Part shown: positions 16,347 through 25,256 of the stretch, piece by piece
Numbering within the stretch: position 1 is the stretch's first letter
How the letters are laid out: every line of letters begins with the position of its first letter
Assembly: GCA_021739695.1 (NCBI GenBank)
Contig: JAIPBM010000011.1
Coordinates: forward strand, 1 to 64,000
DNA: 64,000 nucleotides
Origin: Flavobacteriales bacterium
Lineage (GTDB): Bacteria > Bacteroidota > Bacteroidia > UBA10329
Direction of reading: 5' to 3'
Translations under genes and position numbers: made by a program
Notes under the pieces: model-generated
The model's database searches: none
Told to the model about the DNA's origin: nothing
Seen by the model: the letters and a program-made list of their open reading frames with translations, nothing else

Positions 16347-17111
16347 ATGAACAAGACAATCCAACTCAGTCTAGGTATACTTAGTATGTTGGCCATTACC
16401 GCCTGCAACTCAAATTCCGAAGATTCTTACCGATGTGCCACTGGCCTTTGCGAGTTAGTTTCGAATGGCAATTATGACAACGCTGAAGAATGCCAATTGG
16501 CCTGCAATGCTGGTGCTGAAGTCACGGATATTGATGGAAATGTCTATGGTACCGTCATCCTATCAACACAGGAGTGGACCAGGTCCAACCTCGATGTGGT
16601 CACCTATAGAAATGGAGATCCAATTCCAGAAGTTCAGGATTTTACAACTTGGAAAAATCTGACCACTGGAGCTTGGTGCCATTACGAAAACAACTCTGCA
16701 AATGGACCTATCTACGGTAGACTTTACAATTGGTATGCTGTGAATGATCCACGCGGGTTGGCGCCCGAAGGATGGCATGTGGCATCTGATGCCGAATGGG
16801 CAGTAATGGTTGAACTCCTTGGAGGAACGAATGCCGCAGGCGGGCCGCTTAAATCAACTGGCACTTCGCTGTGGATGGCTCCAAACGAAGGAGCCACTAA
16901 TGCAAGTGGTTTCTCTGCCCTTCCTGGCGGTAAGCGAGATTCAAATTTGGACTTCGTGAACCAAAGTGAATCAGGAAGCTGGTGGACATCCAGCGATCAG
17001 AGCATTCCGTTTGCAAAGTTGAGGATCATTGAACACGGATCGGATGCGGCATTGGGCGGCTATTATGGCGATAAAAACAATGGCTATGCTGTGAGGTGCG
17101 TTAGAGATTGA
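16347..17111 (+). CDS. FISUMP-domain lipoprotein
   Basis: A 254-residue lipoprotein with lipobox AITAC (Cys20 from ATG 16347; an in-frame ATG at 16338 adds three residues). A short Cys-containing segment (YRCATGLCELV, EECQLACNAG) is followed by a FISUMP (Fibrobacter major paralogue) domain from about residue 65 to the end. Its typical blocks are DIDGNVYGTVILSTQEW, GRLYNWYAV, APEGWHVASDAEW, GFSALPGGKRD and YAVRCVRD. The fold is related to C-type-lectin/FGE-like domains. The family is abundant in Bacteroidota, is surface-exposed and has no defined biochemical role. The first two Cys pairs could be disulfide-bonded after export. Confidence 0.88.
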   Translation: MNKTIQLSLGILSMLAITACNSNSEDSYRCATGLCELVSNGNYDNAEECQLACNAGAEVTDIDGNVYGTVILSTQEWTRSNLDVVTYRNGDPIPEVQDFTTWKNLTTGAWCHYENNSANGPIYGRLYNWYAVNDPRGLAPEGWHVASDAEWAVMVELLGGTNAAGGPLKSTGTSLWMAPNEGATNASGFSALPGGKRDSNLDFVNQSESGSWWTSSDQSIPFAKLRIIEHGSDAALGGYYGDKNNGYAVRCVRD

Positions 17112-17124
17112 AACGCTGAAACGC

Positions 17125-17751
17125 TTATTTATCCTTACCGCAGGTCTCGTTGTAAGATTCGGAGAGTCTTATAACACCCGAAAAGAAATCGCTGAAGCCG
17201 CTTTTGTTCATCTCTTTGCATTCCTCAAAAAGAGGCATCAGATACTTCTTGTAATTCTTGATACTTGGAATGAACAGCGGACCGCCATCCACTGACGCAA
17301 GGATGTATTGAATGGTATGCACACGACCTAATTCATTTGGCATTTTGAATTTATCAATATGCTTGTGATTATTTGACCAGATAGTGATGTATCCTTCTGT
17401 TGAACGGAACATGTGCTGCTGCGCCTTTTCCGGTTTTTCCGGATTGGCAGGCATCAGTTCCATAATAGCCCCTTCGGTTTTGAACGCGATGGCGTTCCTA
17501 CAGTCAGTTCCTTTTATTACTGTATCGCGTCCATCTATCTGAAAAGATAGTTTTATTGGATCATTGCTTGACATTTTCATTTCCACTTTATCGCAGAATA
17601 TGGTGTCTTTTCGTCCTTTCAGAACCACAAAATCGGGCCCATCATAAAGCTTCTTGTATTGTTTGGCCTTTTGTTCGGATTCTCTGAACATGTCTTGAGC
17701 GTTTGCTGAAACAACGAATAACATAAAGAGGATTAGAGGAAGTGTTTTCAT
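17125..17751 (-). CDS. exported protein of unknown function
   Basis: A 208-residue protein. From ATG 17751 it has a signal peptide MKTLPLILFMLFVV with cleavage after SANAQ near residue 19. The mature part begins with a charged helix (FRESEQKAKQYKKLYDG) and then shows beta-rich stretches (FVVLKGRKDTIFCDKVEM, IKLSFQIDGRDTVI). Four cysteines are spread over the mature part. I do not recognise a family. A longer start at 17772 adds MRFKINL in front of the signal peptide and is unlikely. Downstream of icmF and the membrane protein on the same strand, it is separated from them by the repeat structure at 17796-17962. Confidence 0.6.
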   Translation of the reverse strand: MKTLPLILFMLFVVSANAQDMFRESEQKAKQYKKLYDGPDFVVLKGRKDTIFCDKVEMKMSSNDPIKLSFQIDGRDTVIKGTDCRNAIAFKTEGAIMELMPANPEKPEKAQQHMFRSTEGYITIWSNNHKHIDKFKMPNELGRVHTIQYILASVDGGPLFIPSIKNYKKYLMPLFEECKEMNKSGFSDFFSGVIRLSESYNETCGKDK

Positions 17752-17795
17752 AAGATTTATTTTAAAACGCAATATAGGAATGCGCGGTGTTTAAA

Positions 17796-17843
17796 CCTTC
17801 GCAAATTTCCTGCTGGCGCGGATGATGTGGTAGATGAAGAAAC
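17796..17843. repeat. 48-bp direct repeat, copy outside the gene
   Basis: This segment repeats 17915-17962 with 46 of 48 bases identical. Read on the minus strand it encodes the same last residues (RASRKFAKV) as the real gene end, followed by an in-frame TAA at 17793-17795. It is therefore a relic of the original 3' end of the membrane-protein gene. Confidence 0.9.
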
Positions 17844-17914
17844 TGTAGGGGCGTATGGCAATACGCCCGTTATTGAAACATTGGTAAATGGGCGTAAATC
17901 CTTACGCCCCTACA
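17844..17914. mobile_element. 71-bp palindromic element with terminal inverted repeats (MITE/REP-like)
   Basis: The element begins tgtaggggcgta and ends tacgcccctaca, an exact 12-bp terminal inverted repeat. Inside are two hairpins, ggcgtatggcaatacgcc near the left end and gggcgtaaatccttacgccc near the right end. It is bounded on both sides by the 48-bp direct repeat 17796-17843 / 17915-17962. It has no coding capacity. A shorter relative is at 3862-3886. Its right edge provides the TAG stop codon of the membrane-protein gene (17910-17912). Confidence 0.85.
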
Positions 17915-19373
17915 CCTTCGCAAATTTCCTGCTGGCGCGAATAATGTGGTAGATGAAGAAACCGGAGGAGAGACGCATGAAGAAATCTACAATGAGCATT
18001 CCTCCATGTGTATCGGGAAGTTTATGAACGGGATTTAGCAAGTAGAGATAGCTTCCAACGAAGTCTGCCGTTGCTCCCCATTCTTCAAGGTTTGAAGTGA
18101 AATAGAACCCGTTGTAACCAACTGCAATTGCAATCAGGAAAAAGAACATGTGAAAAACAAACAGCCAAAACAATGGTCTCATAAAACTTTGACCATGATC
18201 ACTTACGTGATAACCTAGCCACAGTAAAAACTTGTTCTGCCAGTCTTGAAGCCCTCTTTCGACACCGTAAATCCGAGAAAACAGGAATGATTGGTGAAGA
18301 CCTGTACTCTTTGGGTGTCTAACTAACGCCCAATGCGCTTCCATTTCGTTGCGATATAGAACTAAGCTGTCAAAATTATTCCCATCATTCAACATAGCTT
18401 TTTTGAGTTGGCGATACGACTCTCTTAAGGAAGCATACTTCTCTTTACTATTCTCGGGGTGAATAGAGCATAATTTCATGTCTTTAGGCCAAGTAACGTT
18501 CGAGAAAACACAATTACTTAGACGGGTGTTGTCAAAGTATAGTGAGCAATCTTGTAAATCGAGGTTCAAGGCATGTAGTTCATGTGGTGCTGCATACTTC
18601 ATATTCCACGAAGACTTAATCTTACTATTCAAAAGCCTAAAAGATGACTTACCGATTTCATAGTCTAAAGTCAATGTTCCAATCTCAGCATTTGCAACTA
18701 ACACCTCTATCGTACTTCCAAAAGAGTCAATTAGTAGTTTGTCAATTATGTTTTTTACTCCTATTATCTGAAATTGCTTAATATTCGCATGCGAAGAAAT
18801 TGAAGAAAATGTTCCGCTTTCTAACAGAACTCTTTCAAATGCCAATCCATGACTTAAGCTCAAATTCCCGCATTCAGAGCTTGAAATTCGGACTTGATCC
18901 ATTTTCAATGGAAGTCCATAAGCATCAAAGGAAATTTGGCCCTTAATGGTTGATGACCGAATATAGAGCGATGCATTATGGCACGTCAAGAACTGAATTT
19001 TATTCTCAACGAGTGATTCTCGTATTGTTATTTGCGAAGACCGAAGGTCTTCCGCTTCAATCGAAAAAATAGATGGGCAGGCATCAAACAATACAGTTGC
19101 GCCTTCTTTATTAGATTCAATGTAAAATCTTCCTTTGATCTCAGAATTATAGAATCTAATTGAATTCACTTCATCAATGTGAACCACAAGCTCATTTGCA
19201 AAAACACATTCACGAAAATTGATTATTCCAGTCCTTTCAGGTAACCGAACATTAACGTTTCCAATTATCCGCTTACACGAAAATTCTTCAATTCCAGACT
19301 TAAGTTGTTCAACAAACTTATCAGCAGAGATGTTGATTAGTTGAACACCTTGGTTTTCTGAATTCTCTTCCAT
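17910..19373 (-). CDS. membrane protein with N-terminal beta-helix-like (pentapeptide-like) domain
   Basis: A 487-residue protein. Residues ~30-305 show irregular short-strand periodicity (for example NFRECVF, IRFYNSEIKG, VLFDACPSIF, SYSLYFDN-type turns) like a right-handed beta-helix or degenerate pentapeptide-repeat fold. A linker follows with YASLRESYRQLKKAML...FDSLVLYRNEMEAHW, then GYHVSDHGQSFMRPLFWL. This layout is known from pentapeptide-repeat membrane proteins in which a channel-like pair of helices follows. Two or three transmembrane helices are visible near 390-410 and 450-475. ATG 19373 overlaps the icmF stop by one base (TGATG), so translation is coupled. The stop TAG is supplied by the inserted element at 17844-17914. 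Function unknown. Confidence 0.7.
   Translation of the reverse strand: MEENSENQGVQLINISADKFVEQLKSGIEEFSCKRIIGNVNVRLPERTGIINFRECVFANELVVHIDEVNSIRFYNSEIKGRFYIESNKEGATVLFDACPSIFSIEAEDLRSSQITIRESLVENKIQFLTCHNASLYIRSSTIKGQISFDAYGLPLKMDQVRISSSECGNLSLSHGLAFERVLLESGTFSSISSHANIKQFQIIGVKNIIDKLLIDSFGSTIEVLVANAEIGTLTLDYEIGKSSFRLLNSKIKSSWNMKYAAPHELHALNLDLQDCSLYFDNTRLSNCVFSNVTWPKDMKLCSIHPENSKEKYASLRESYRQLKKAMLNDGNNFDSLVLYRNEMEAHWALVRHPKSTGLHQSFLFSRIYGVERGLQDWQNKFLLWLGYHVSDHGQSFMRPLFWLFVFHMFFFLIAIAVGYNGFYFTSNLEEWGATADFVGSYLYLLNPVHKLPDTHGGMLIVDFFMRLSSGFFIYHIIRASRKFAKV
17915..17962. repeat. 48-bp direct repeat, copy inside the gene 3' end
   Basis: Together with 17796-17843 this forms a direct duplication that abuts the 71-bp element exactly on both sides. 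The two copies differ at two bases. This copy is the functional 3' end of the membrane-protein gene. Confidence 0.9.
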
Positions 19374-22300
19374 CACATATTTCTTCGGTATTGTCCTCCA
19401 ACCTCAAACAGCGCATCGGTAATTTGTCCTAGGGAGCAATGCTTGGTGGCTTCCATTAGTTCTACAAACATGTTGTCGTTTTGAATGGCCGTCTGCTGTA
19501 GTTTTTTGAGAGCCGTTTTGCTCAGTTCTTCCTTGCTCTTGTGGAGGTTCTCCAGCATGGTGATCTGATACTGCTTTTCCTCTTCCGTAGCACGGATAAC
19601 TTCCATGGGTAGCACCGTTGGAGAACCCTTGCTGCTGAGGAAGGTATTCACGCCAATGATCGGGAATTCGCCCGTGTGTTTCAGCGTTTCGTAGTACAGG
19701 CTTTCTTCTTGGATCTTGCTGCGCTGGTACATGGTTTCCATCGCTCCAAGCACGCCTCCGCGCTCCGTCAGGCGGTCGAATTCCATCAGAACCGCTGCCT
19801 CCACAAGGTCGGTCAGTTCTTCGATGATGAACGCACCCTGAATCGGGTTCTCGTTTTTGGCGAGGCCCAATTCCTTATTGATGATAAGCTGAATGGCCAT
19901 GGCTCTACGCACGCTTTCCTCAGTAGGTGTGGTAATGGCTTCATCGTAGGCATTGGTGTGCAGCGAATTGCAGTTGTCGTAAATAGCGTAAAGCGCTTGC
20001 AGCGTGGTGCGGATGTCGTTGAAATCAATCTCCTGCGCGTGCAAACTGCGACCGCTTGTTTGAATGTGATACTTGAGCATCTGTGCCCGTGGGTCAGCGC
20101 CATATTTCTGCTTCATGGCCTTGGCCCAGATCCTTCGTGCCACACGACCGATAACCGCATATTCAGGGTCGATTCCGTTGCTGAAGAAGAAGCTCAGGTT
20201 TGGCCCGAATTCGTTCACGTCCATACCACGACTCAGGTAGTATTCCACAAACGTGAAACCGTTGGCGAGCGTGAAAGCCAACTGCGAAATAGGATTGGCA
20301 CCTGCCTCGGCAATGTGGTATCCCGAAATAGAAACGGAGTAAAAATTCCGCACGTTCTTGTCAATGAAATACTGTTGCACGTCACCCATCAATCGCAGCG
20401 CGAATTCGGTGCTGAAAATGCAGGTGTTCTGCGCTTGGTCTTCCTTCAGGATATCTGCTTGAACCGTACCGCGAACTTTGCTTAATGCATCGGCTTTGAT
20501 CTTGGCGTACACATCGGCAGGAAGCACTTCATCGCCCGTCACGCCAAGCAACATCAAACCAAGACCATTATTTCCTTCTGGAAGCTCTCCTTGATATACA
20601 GGTCGCTTCAGACCTTGGTCATCCCATTTTTCCTTTTTCTTTTTCTCTACTTCACCTTCCAAGCCATTGGCTTGGATATATTTTTCACATTCCTGATCAA
20701 TGCAGGCATTCATGAAGAAGCCGAGCAACATCGGTGCAGGACCGTTGATGGTCATCGAAACCGAAGTCAAAGGATTGGTCAGATCGAAACCCGAATAGAG
20801 TTTCTTCGCATCATCCAAACAGCAAATACTTACACCCGAGTTTCCGACTTTTCCGTAGATATCAGGGCGATGGCCGGGGTCGTTTCCGTAGAGCGTCACG
20901 CTATCGAAAGCGGTGCTCAATCTCTTTGCTGGTAAACCCATCGAAACGTAGTGGAAGCGTCTGTTGGTACGCTCTGGACCGCCTTCTCCCGCAAACATCC
21001 GCGCAGGGTCTTCGCCTTCGCGCTTGAAAGGATAAATACCAGCCGTGTACGGGAATTCTCCAGGAACATTCTCTTGCAAAATCCATCTCAAAAGATCGCC
21101 CCAGTTCCTGTATTTCGGTGTGGCAACTTTTGGAATTTGTAAGTGTGATAAAGACTCAGAATGCGTCTTGATTTTGATCTCTTTGTCGCGCACTTTAAAA
21201 ATGTAGAACTCATCCTTGTAGCGCTGCGCCTGTTCGGGCCAACCTTCAATAATGAGCCAATTGCGCGGGTCTAAATCCAACTTTACACGGTCGAACTCTG
21301 CTTCCAACACCTTCTTGATCTCTGCGTCAGCAATCGTTTCAATCGTTCGCTGAATAGAATAGAGTTTATCCGCAGTCTCCGCCTGTTCCTTCGCCCATTT
21401 ATCATAGGCGCGGTTGTTCTCCGCAATCTCCGATAGGTAGCGCGTTCTGCTCGGAGGAATGACGAACACCTTCTCACTCATCTCGTCCGTAATTTGGAAA
21501 GTTGAGTTCAGGTCAGCGCCCGTTTTCTTCACCACCTCATCCATAATGGCCTTGTAAAGCGAATTTGTGCCAGGATCGTTGAACTGACTGGCAATCGTCC
21601 CGTAAACAGGAACATCCTCATCCTTCATGTCCCACAACTGGCGGTTGCGCTTGTATTGCTTCTTCACATCACGAATAGCATCCAGTGCACCGCGCTTATC
21701 AAACTTGTTAATGGCCACCACATCGGCAAAATCCAGCATGTCGATCTTCTCCAATTGCGTGGCCGCACCGAACTCAGGCGTCATCACATACAACGAAACA
21801 TCGCTGTGATCCATGATCTCCGTGTCGCTCTGCCCGATGCCCGAAGTCTCGAGAATGATCAGGTCGTACTGTGCGGCTTTCAGAATATCCACCGCTTCCT
21901 GCACGTGCTTGCTCAACGCCAGATTACTCTGACGCGTAGCCAACGAACGCATGTAAACACGTGGGTTACGAATAGAATTCATTCGAATTCTATCGCCCAA
22001 AAGCGCACCGCCCGTTTTACGTTTCGATGGATCCACCGATACAATCGCAATCGTTTTATCAGGAAAATCAACCAAGAACCTGCGCACCAATTCATCCACC
22101 ATTGATGACTTTCCGGCACCTCCCGTTCCTGTGATTCCCAAAACTGGAACCCCTCCTGACCTCCCCGAAGAAACCCCCTCCGTCTCCCCCGAAGGGGGAG
22201 TGCCCGCAGCTTCAATCAGCGTGCGATACTCTGAATTGTATGTATCTGTCTTGTTCTCAGCGATAGAAATCAAACGAGCAATGATGTTGCAGTCCTTTTC

Positions 22301-22783
22301 ACGCAGACTCTTCACAATTTCCTTCCCTTTGGGAAGGTCAGGATGGGTCGTATCACAACGCCCGATCATATCGTTGATCATGCCCTGTAAACCCATCTCG
22401 CGGCCATCATCCGGACCATAAAGCCGTGTAATACCGTAGCCATGCAATTCCTCCATCTCCGAAGGAAGAATAGTGCCGCCACCGCCACCGAATATCTTGA
22501 TATGACCAGCGCCTTTCTCTTTCAACAGGTCGAACATGTACTTGAAATACTCCGTGTGCCCGCCCTGATAACTCGTCATCGCAATGGCCTGCGCATCCTC
22601 CTGAATGGCGCAATTCACCACTTCCTCCACACTGCGGTCGTGCCCCAAATGGATCACCTCCACGCCCGTGGCCTGAATAATCCTCCGCATGATATTGATA
22701 GCCGCATCGTGCCCATCAAACAGACTGGCTGCGGTCACAATTCTGATCTTGTTCTTCGGTTTGTATGGCGCTACTTCCTGCAT
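19373..22783 (-). CDS. icmF: fused isobutyryl-CoA mutase (methylmalonyl-CoA mutase family, MeaI-type GTPase fusion)
   Basis: A 1136-residue adenosylcobalamin enzyme that interconverts isobutyryl-CoA and butyryl-CoA, or related acyl-CoAs. Domain order is diagnostic. The B12-binding domain is at ~10-140 ([13 protein letters not shown] supplies the cobalt-ligating DxH-type motif). The MeaI-like G-protein chaperone is at ~215-430 (Walker [20 protein letters not shown]). The catalytic barrel is at ~560-1080 ([38 protein letters not shown]). MFAGEG has Phe where methylmalonyl-CoA mutases have Tyr, favouring the isobutyryl-type substrate. ATG 22783 is preferred to TTG 22789. The linker before Walker A carries a Gly/Ser/Pro-rich stretch encoded by a palindromic G/C-rich repeat (22150-22202). 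The membrane-protein gene overlaps its stop. Confidence 0.93.
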   Translation of the reverse strand: MQEVAPYKPKNKIRIVTAASLFDGHDAAINIMRRIIQATGVEVIHLGHDRSVEEVVNCAIQEDAQAIAMTSYQGGHTEYFKYMFDLLKEKGAGHIKIFGGGGGTILPSEMEELHGYGITRLYGPDDGREMGLQGMINDMIGRCDTTHPDLPKGKEIVKSLREKDCNIIARLISIAENKTDTYNSEYRTLIEAAGTPPSGETEGVSSGRSGGVPVLGITGTGGAGKSSMVDELVRRFLVDFPDKTIAIVSVDPSKRKTGGALLGDRIRMNSIRNPRVYMRSLATRQSNLALSKHVQEAVDILKAAQYDLIILETSGIGQSDTEIMDHSDVSLYVMTPEFGAATQLEKIDMLDFADVVAINKFDKRGALDAIRDVKKQYKRNRQLWDMKDEDVPVYGTIASQFNDPGTNSLYKAIMDEVVKKTGADLNSTFQITDEMSEKVFVIPPSRTRYLSEIAENNRAYDKWAKEQAETADKLYSIQRTIETIADAEIKKVLEAEFDRVKLDLDPRNWLIIEGWPEQAQRYKDEFYIFKVRDKEIKIKTHSESLSHLQIPKVATPKYRNWGDLLRWILQENVPGEFPYTAGIYPFKREGEDPARMFAGEGGPERTNRRFHYVSMGLPAKRLSTAFDSVTLYGNDPGHRPDIYGKVGNSGVSICCLDDAKKLYSGFDLTNPLTSVSMTINGPAPMLLGFFMNACIDQECEKYIQANGLEGEVEKKKKEKWDDQGLKRPVYQGELPEGNNGLGLMLLGVTGDEVLPADVYAKIKADALSKVRGTVQADILKEDQAQNTCIFSTEFALRLMGDVQQYFIDKNVRNFYSVSISGYHIAEAGANPISQLAFTLANGFTFVEYYLSRGMDVNEFGPNLSFFFSNGIDPEYAVIGRVARRIWAKAMKQKYGADPRAQMLKYHIQTSGRSLHAQEIDFNDIRTTLQALYAIYDNCNSLHTNAYDEAITTPTEESVRRAMAIQLIINKELGLAKNENPIQGAFIIEELTDLVEAAVLMEFDRLTERGGVLGAMETMYQRSKIQEESLYYETLKHTGEFPIIGVNTFLSSKGSPTVLPMEVIRATEEEKQYQITMLENLHKSKEELSKTALKKLQQTAIQNDNMFVELMEATKHCSLGQITDALFEVGGQYRRNM
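22150..22202. repeat. G/C-rich palindromic repeat read in frame inside icmF
   Basis: The segment contains a perfect hairpin CTCCCCC-GAA-GGGGGAG (22184-22200) flanked by similar ccccgaag/ccccctc blocks. The composition is unlike the surrounding gene and like the CCCCTTCGGGG intergenic repeats of Bacteroidota. On the minus strand it encodes [10 protein letters not shown] and a further Ser/Gly-rich run, in the flexible linker between the B12 domain and the GTPase domain. Confidence 0.65.
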
Positions 22784-22837
22784 CTTCAATTCTTATTTCG
22801 CGAATTTACGATTTAGACATTGCCCACACTTGATGAC

Positions 22838-23908
22838 TCAATCGCAACTCCATTCATCGTAATAAACCCCAAAGCGCATTTCGGTGCCTGAGAGTTCTGG
22901 GATCACAGCCTCCATCTTTTCGAAAAGTCGCTCCAAAATCCATGGTTCGGGCACGGCCATGGTGTTCGTTTGCTGGATGTAAAAGAGATTGACGTAGAAA
23001 CGCCAAGCTGCGTCTGTTTGCACGCAAGCCGTGCCAACTTCATCCGAAGGTTTATCCTTTAAGCAAACATACCCGTACGGGTCATCGGCACTATAAAGAT
23101 GCCAACCACAGGACCGCGGTGCGAGATGCAGCATGGTAGCAATTGGCAACAGCCAGATCATCGCCATTGGAACGATGGTACGCCAATTCCACACCACTAG
23201 TTCGTGCTTCGTTTCGAGGATGAAGGAACTTAAAATGGCCATCATAAACAGATTCCAAGGCCAAACGGTAGGATTCCACTGAAGACCAAAAGGCCCGATG
23301 GCGAGCAATATAATGACATGTGTTGCAATGAGAAGTAAGGCTGCATACTTCCGAAAGGCTCGGAACAGCAGTCCAGCCCCGAATAGAACTTCCAAGAATG
23401 CGCTGAAATACGCAAGCAGCGGCCACCTGCTTTCGGCCCAATAAGAAGGCAGATGGAACAGCTGGTAGAAGGTGTTGTAGAAGGCCGATTCGGCATAATG
23501 CGCATTAAATTTGTGCAGCCCGCTCCACACATAGATTCCCGCTAGTAAATAAGGCAAAATAGACACGGCAATTGACGTTCGTTCCTTATCGGCACAGAAC
23601 AAGAACAGCAAAAACAGGTACATGTAATTGTAGGGTTGCAACAGGTTCACGTCTACAAAAAGCACATATGATAAGAACAAACCAATGGTTAGAATTGCCA
23701 AGGAAGTACGAAGCAGAATCGCTGCAACTACGGCTGAAAATCCTGTAAGAAACAAGATGGAAATGGCAAATGCGTACGAAACGTTCATATCCCAAACGGG
23801 AATCCAAAGCCACTGGTTGCTCATGCTGAACAACTTTACACCAGCCAGATTGGATAGCAGAAAACCCAACACTGTGAGAACTGAAAAAAGTCGTTTTCCT
23901 GCAATCAT
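22838..23908 (-). CDS. polytopic membrane protein (DoxX/HTTM-like)
   Basis: A 356-residue protein with about eight to nine hydrophobic segments between residues 5 and 265, then a ~90-residue soluble tail containing five cysteines. The block AGIYVWSGLHKFNAHY (near 135-150) and the later FLEVLFGAGLLFR resemble DoxX/HTTM-type membrane proteins, a loose family assignment. ATG 23908 overlaps the stop of the preceding sugar-lactone oxidase gene by one base (TGATG), so the two are translationally coupled and probably act together. The soluble tail (CGWHLYS, YGYVCLKD, GTACVQ, YYDEWSCD) would lie on one face of the membrane. A redox or electron-acceptor role for the partner oxidase is possible but inferred from gene order only. 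Confidence 0.7.
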   Translation of the reverse strand: MIAGKRLFSVLTVLGFLLSNLAGVKLFSMSNQWLWIPVWDMNVSYAFAISILFLTGFSAVVAAILLRTSLAILTIGLFLSYVLFVDVNLLQPYNYMYLFLLFLFCADKERTSIAVSILPYLLAGIYVWSGLHKFNAHYAESAFYNTFYQLFHLPSYWAESRWPLLAYFSAFLEVLFGAGLLFRAFRKYAALLLIATHVIILLAIGPFGLQWNPTVWPWNLFMMAILSSFILETKHELVVWNWRTIVPMAMIWLLPIATMLHLAPRSCGWHLYSADDPYGYVCLKDKPSDEVGTACVQTDAAWRFYVNLFYIQQTNTMAVPEPWILERLFEKMEAVIPELSGTEMRFGVYYDEWSCD

Positions 23909-25185
23909 CAATCAAAAAGTCTGGATATGAAAGGGCTGGAAAACTGCCCATCGGGGTCCAGATCGCGTTTCAATTTCTGAAATGCGTTCCATTGCGGATA
24001 AACCGATCTCAGATACTCGGAATCCAACGTGAATTCCTTTCCCCAATGCGGTCGACCATTGTGTTTGACGGCCATTTCTTCGAAGTCAGAAAGCAACTGA
24101 TCCCAACCACGGTTATCTGCATTATACGCCCCGACATAAACACTATCTCGACCATAGCACGGACTGAGCGCAAAGTCATCGCCTTTCACAAATCGGATTT
24201 CCTGAATGAAGTTGATCAGGTGCCCCTTCTCCTCTACCATACGTTTGTATTCTCTTAGCAAAACAGGCGTCAACGAAAGATCAAAAGCCCATTCCGTCTC
24301 TCGGTGAATGGGCGGTTCGGGCACGTTGAAAACCTTGTAGCTACGCTCAATTCGATCCACGTTGGGCAACATTCCTTTCACGATCTGTTGGTTCACCCAT
24401 TTTCTGCGAATTGGTTTACGATCAGCCCACCAAAGCATCAATCGATAGGCATGAACCGAGACCCATTCATCCATGAACTTCTGACGGAAACGACTGTCAT
24501 TTTCGGGTTCGTAAGTGGTGTTGTAGCGATACACCATCATCTTATCTGTGTGCGGAAACCACCACATTTTGATGTGATTTTCATGCTTCACCCAATCAAG
24601 AATATTATCGCACACCTCCTCAAAATCCATCAGTCCAGACCGCTCGTGTAAATTGAACTTCGGCACCACACGGATTGTCATTTCCGTAATAATTCCCAAA
24701 GAACCAATAGAGATAATTGCGGTCTTAAATAACTCCGGATTCGCTTTTCTATCCACTTCCAAAACCTCGCCATCAGCTTTCACCATGGTAAAACGTTCCG
24801 CCTGCGAAGCCAAGATCTGATGATGGATTCCAGAGCCATGGGTTGCGGTGGAAATGGCTCCTGCCAAACTTTGCCTTGCAATCGAACCAAGGTTTGAAAA
24901 GGCATAACCCTTTGCCCAAAGGATCAAATTAAGATGCTCCAATTTGGCGCCTGCTTGAATGGTTGCGAGATTGGTGACCGTATCAACGGAAAGCACTTGA
25001 TTCAGGCCATCGGTCGCCATCAGAATATCTTCTGTTGGCGCTAGCTCGCTCCAAGAATGGCCCGTTCCAATGCAACGGATCTTTCGTCCCGTCTTAACGA
25101 GTTGAACCACATCCTCAGTACTTTCGGGATAGGCGACCTCGTTCGGAGTGAATTTGACGTTACCTGCCCAGTTTTGCCATTCCAT
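23908..25185 (-). CDS. FAD-linked sugar-1,4-lactone oxidase (D-arabinono-/L-gulonolactone oxidase family)
   Basis: A 425-residue VAO-type flavoprotein. The N-terminal FAD domain shows VAYPESTEDVVQLV, GTGHSWSELAPTEDILM (near 40-56), and SLAGAISTATHGSGIHH (near 105-121). The C-terminal ALO domain ends with GRPHWGKEFTLDSEYL (the HWGK motif near residue 385) and LKRDLDPDGQFSSPF. Known members oxidise sugar lactones to ascorbate-like products using O2 or another electron acceptor. The His of the GHSW-type motif in some members binds FAD covalently, and it is present here. ATG at 25185 is clear. The gene is divergent from the YdcF-like gene and coupled by overlap to the membrane protein at 22838-23908. 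Confidence 0.9.
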   Translation of the reverse strand: MEWQNWAGNVKFTPNEVAYPESTEDVVQLVKTGRKIRCIGTGHSWSELAPTEDILMATDGLNQVLSVDTVTNLATIQAGAKLEHLNLILWAKGYAFSNLGSIARQSLAGAISTATHGSGIHHQILASQAERFTMVKADGEVLEVDRKANPELFKTAIISIGSLGIITEMTIRVVPKFNLHERSGLMDFEEVCDNILDWVKHENHIKMWWFPHTDKMMVYRYNTTYEPENDSRFRQKFMDEWVSVHAYRLMLWWADRKPIRRKWVNQQIVKGMLPNVDRIERSYKVFNVPEPPIHRETEWAFDLSLTPVLLREYKRMVEEKGHLINFIQEIRFVKGDDFALSPCYGRDSVYVGAYNADNRGWDQLLSDFEEMAVKHNGRPHWGKEFTLDSEYLRSVYPQWNAFQKLKRDLDPDGQFSSPFISRLFD

Positions 25186-25256
25186 GCGGCAAGTTAGGTT
25201 TTGCTACTGCAAACTGAAACTCCATTCACACCGACATTTTAGCATCTTTACCGTTC

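Noticed and set aside
19676-20485. 269-residue plus-strand open frame inside icmF
   Set aside because: Antisense shadow of a well-conserved catalytic domain. The frame has the codon pattern of a complement and no recognisable domain.
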